A DNA stretch of 21,277 nt from Bimuria novae-zelandiae CBS 107.79 (taxonomy: Eukaryota; Ascomycota; Dothideomycetes; Pleosporales; Didymosphaeriaceae), in contig ML976742.1 of NCBI GenBank assembly GCA_010015655.1, positions 1 through 21,277 on the forward strand, given 5' to 3'. The position numbers and the translations under genes were made by a program. A model generated the notes under the pieces. It had not been told where the DNA came from. It made no database searches and worked only from the letters and a program-made list of their open reading frames with translations. Below, in pieces: positions 19,347 to 21,277 of the stretch. Every line of letters starts with the position of its first letter. Position 1 is the first letter of the stretch.

Positions 19347-21206
19347 ATGGATCCAATTCAAGCTGCGATAGATGAGATCGAATCGCGAGAACCAGGAGAA
19401 GATTTTTTATATACAGAAATTACTACTAGATATAGTGTTAATCGATCTACACTCTCACGAAGGCACTAAGGTGTTACCGCGACGCGTGCAGCCAACACAA
19501 TTAATCAGCGAAAGCTCAACCCACAGCAAGAGCAGGAGCTTGTACGATATATCAAAAGGCTCACAGAGAGACATATACCTCCTACTAAAGAGATGATACA
19601 GAATTTTGCCTCGACGATAGCAAAGGAGCCAGTTAGCGAGAGCTGGGTTACCTGCTTTATTAACTAACACAGCATTCATCTCATCTCGCAATGGACCGTC
19701 GGCATAGACAGCAATTGCCATAAAGCTAATTTAGTGGATAAATATTGCCTCTATTTCAACCTTATACACAGCAAGATCGATTAATATCGCATAAATCCTC
19801 GTCATATCTACAATATGGATGAAAAAGGTGTCCTGATCGGTATCGTTGGTAGAACAAAGAGGATATTCAGCAGACAAATGTAGGAGAAGAAGGAGGTTAG
19901 GGCATTACTCCAGGATGGTAATCGCGCGTGGATCACGCTCCTAGCATGTATCTACGCTGATGGATCAGCTTTGCCGCCAAGCCTTATCTATAAGGCTGCC
20001 AACAAGGACATCCAATCAAGCTGGGTAGAGGATATCAAGGCAGGATATTATAAAGTCTTTATCACCTTATTATCCTCTGGCTAGACAAACAACGATATCG
20101 GGCTTGCCTGGCTTAAGCAGGTGTTTAATCGCTGTACAAAAAAGAAGGCTCGACGATTATATTAACTTTTAATTATAGATAGCCACGGATCTTATATTAC
20201 TATAGACTTTATTAACTATTATAATTAGAATAGGATCCTGCTTGCTGTCCTGCCTCCTTATTTAACTTATACACTTTAGCTACTTAATGTTGCGATGTTT
20301 AAGCCTCTATTAATAGCCTACTTAGTAGAGCTATTAAGATACCTTTATAGAAGCTAGGGCCTAGCTTCTATTACTAAAGGCGACTTCTTTCCCCTATTCT
20401 AGAATGCGTAGAAGGTCTCTTTTAAGGAATTAACTATCCTTAGCTCTTTTAGAGCCACAGGTATATCGCCACCTAATCCTAACCCTATCCTTAATAGGTT
20501 CACCCAGGATCAAGAATCAGGCAATAGCTCCTTATTAGGGCTTATCGATCATGACTAGAGAAAGATAGATAGGCTTGTACGCTCTATAGTAAGTGATTAA
20601 AGTAGTAAGAATACACAGAAGCTTCGTTAATTACTCCACCACCTATCTATTGAAAATAAGCTGCTTAAGCATGACAACGATGGGCTTAGGCAGGCGCTAT
20701 CTATTAAGAAGAAGCGTAATAAGAAGAGCAAAGCTCTAGACCTTTAACAGCGCTAAGAGTATTATAGTAGGGCTATCTTATAGTTACTAAGGAAAGTAAG
20801 GGAGGCACGTTATCGTTAATTAATTAAGGAGTAAGAGGATAAGTAGTAGTAGCTTTAAAAAGTAAAGACAGCAGAGCTAAAGAAGGCAGCTAAGCTATAC
20901 AAGGAGAAAATCTAGCAAGAAAAGCGTGCAGCGAGAGAGGCAGCGAAGAAGGCAAAGGAGAAGGAGAGAGCTGAAAAGGCAGCTTAGCGCACTGCCTAGA
21001 AGTCTGCCGATAACGCTAAAAAGGCTCTACAACTATCCTAAAGGAGTAAGAGAAAAGCTTCTCAGCCATCTCCACAGAGCAGAAAGCGTCAGAAACGTGT
21101 TGTTGATGCTACAGATGTTAGGGAGGCCTCAAAGGGCGCATCTGCTGCCCTAACCAAATCCACACGGAGCGGCCGCGACGTCAAGCTTCTAGATAGATTT
21201 AAATAG
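19347..21206 (+). pseudogene. Pogo/Tan1-like transposase F, full length, lightly RIP-mutated
   Basis: ATG at 19347 (MDPIQAAIDEIESREPGEDF) to TAG at 21204-21206 is one frame of 620 codons. Helix-turn-helix at codons 1-40 (YSVNRSTLSRRH), CENP-B-like region LNPQQEQELVRYI...KEMIQNFAS at about 55-95, WVTCFIN near 105. DDE_1 has YNMDEKGVLIGIVGRTKRIF (Asp158), LLIIDSHGSY (Asp278) and L-stop-LLNVAMF with the third Asp as Asn314. The C-terminus is a Lys/Glu/Ala-rich probable coiled coil followed by a basic tail ending TRSGRDVKLLDRFK, typical of this family. The first stop is codon 41 (CAA to TAA after SRRH). Stops are few up to about 20080 and dense at about 20090-20480. It is the best preserved gene in the window but cannot make a full transposase. 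Open frames in other phases over this gene are shadows. Confidence 0.93.
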
Positions 21207-21277
21207 TGCAAATGAATCGCAGCTATCGATTTACTATCCTAGTAGAAAATCTTATAATAATATTGTTTGTGGGTGGT
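21207..21277 (+). other. 3' flank of F
   Basis: Seventy-one bases follow the stop to the window edge. I see no terminator or terminal inverted repeat. The final GTTTGTGGGTGGT does not match the complement of the 5' motif, so the element end is probably beyond the window. Confidence 0.5.

Noticed and set aside
19455..19721. Minus-strand open frame of 88 codons
   Set aside because: It is antisense to the well-aligned CENP-B-like part of transposase F.
20926..21153. Plus-strand Arg-rich frame of 75 codons
   Set aside because: It is the +1 phase of the Lys/Ala-rich C-terminus of transposase F.
1..21277. Bacterial or phage island, CRISPR array, tRNA or rRNA genes
   Set aside because: No operons, ribosome-binding sites, repeat-spacer pattern or RNA gene signature was seen; all coding remnants are eukaryotic, fungal-type mobile elements.
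1..21277. A novel host-encoded system hidden in the AT-rich DNA
   Set aside because: Once stops are read as mutated Gln/Trp codons, almost every stretch resolves into known retroelement or pogo-type domains; only 5256-5729 and 15784-16165 remain unexplained.

Overview
This window is a transposon graveyard from a filamentous ascomycete (inference). Every coding remnant I recognise belongs to a fungal-type mobile element: Ty1/Copia, Ty3/Gypsy and pogo-superfamily transposases. I found no host gene, rRNA, tRNA or CRISPR array and no intact protein of useful length. The DNA carries the mark of repeat-induced point mutation (RIP). CpA/TpG has become TpA almost everywhere, CpG is still common, and in-frame stops are nearly all TAA/TAG where the families have Gln or Trp. 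Asp and Glu have become Asn and Lys, and Cys and His have become Tyr. Reading frames are often kept over 1.5-2.9 kb despite dozens of stops, so the damage is mostly point mutation rather than indels.

Layout: (1) 1-3176, + strand: 3' part of a Copia element (integrase, reverse transcriptase, RNase H) with a short, little-mutated 3' LTR. (2) 3177-5255, - strand: 5' LTR and gag of Gypsy element A, cut off by the Copia LTR. (3) 5256-6140, + strand: a possible LTR-like patch, then a gag fragment of a different Gypsy family. (4) 6141-13602, - strand: Gypsy element B (5' LTR, gag, protease, RT, RNase H, integrase), joined tail-first to the + strand gag fragment. Its RNase H is split by a complete 1829-bp Fot1/pogo-like DNA transposon (7649-9477) with 26-bp inverted ends and a TA target duplication. 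(5) 13603-15783, + strand: a second, different Copia fragment (integrase C-terminus to RNase H). (6) 15784-16165: a patch free of RIP, with a 49-bp tandem duplication and no recognised gene. (7) 16165-21277: three paralogous pogo/Tan1-like transposase pseudogenes, here called D (-, truncated), E (+, full length) and F (+, full length, least damaged). D and E are head to head; E and F are in tandem.

Nothing here works as a pathway. The order of events I infer is: Gypsy and Copia insertions, then the Copia element landing in Gypsy A and the Fot1-like element landing in Gypsy B, with RIP mutating the duplicated copies. F and several sharply bounded patches escaped most of it. The points most worth a second look are the RIP-free patches, above all a 0.2-kb patch holding the intact YLDD core of the Gypsy B reverse transcriptase, and the base-level junctions between elements.
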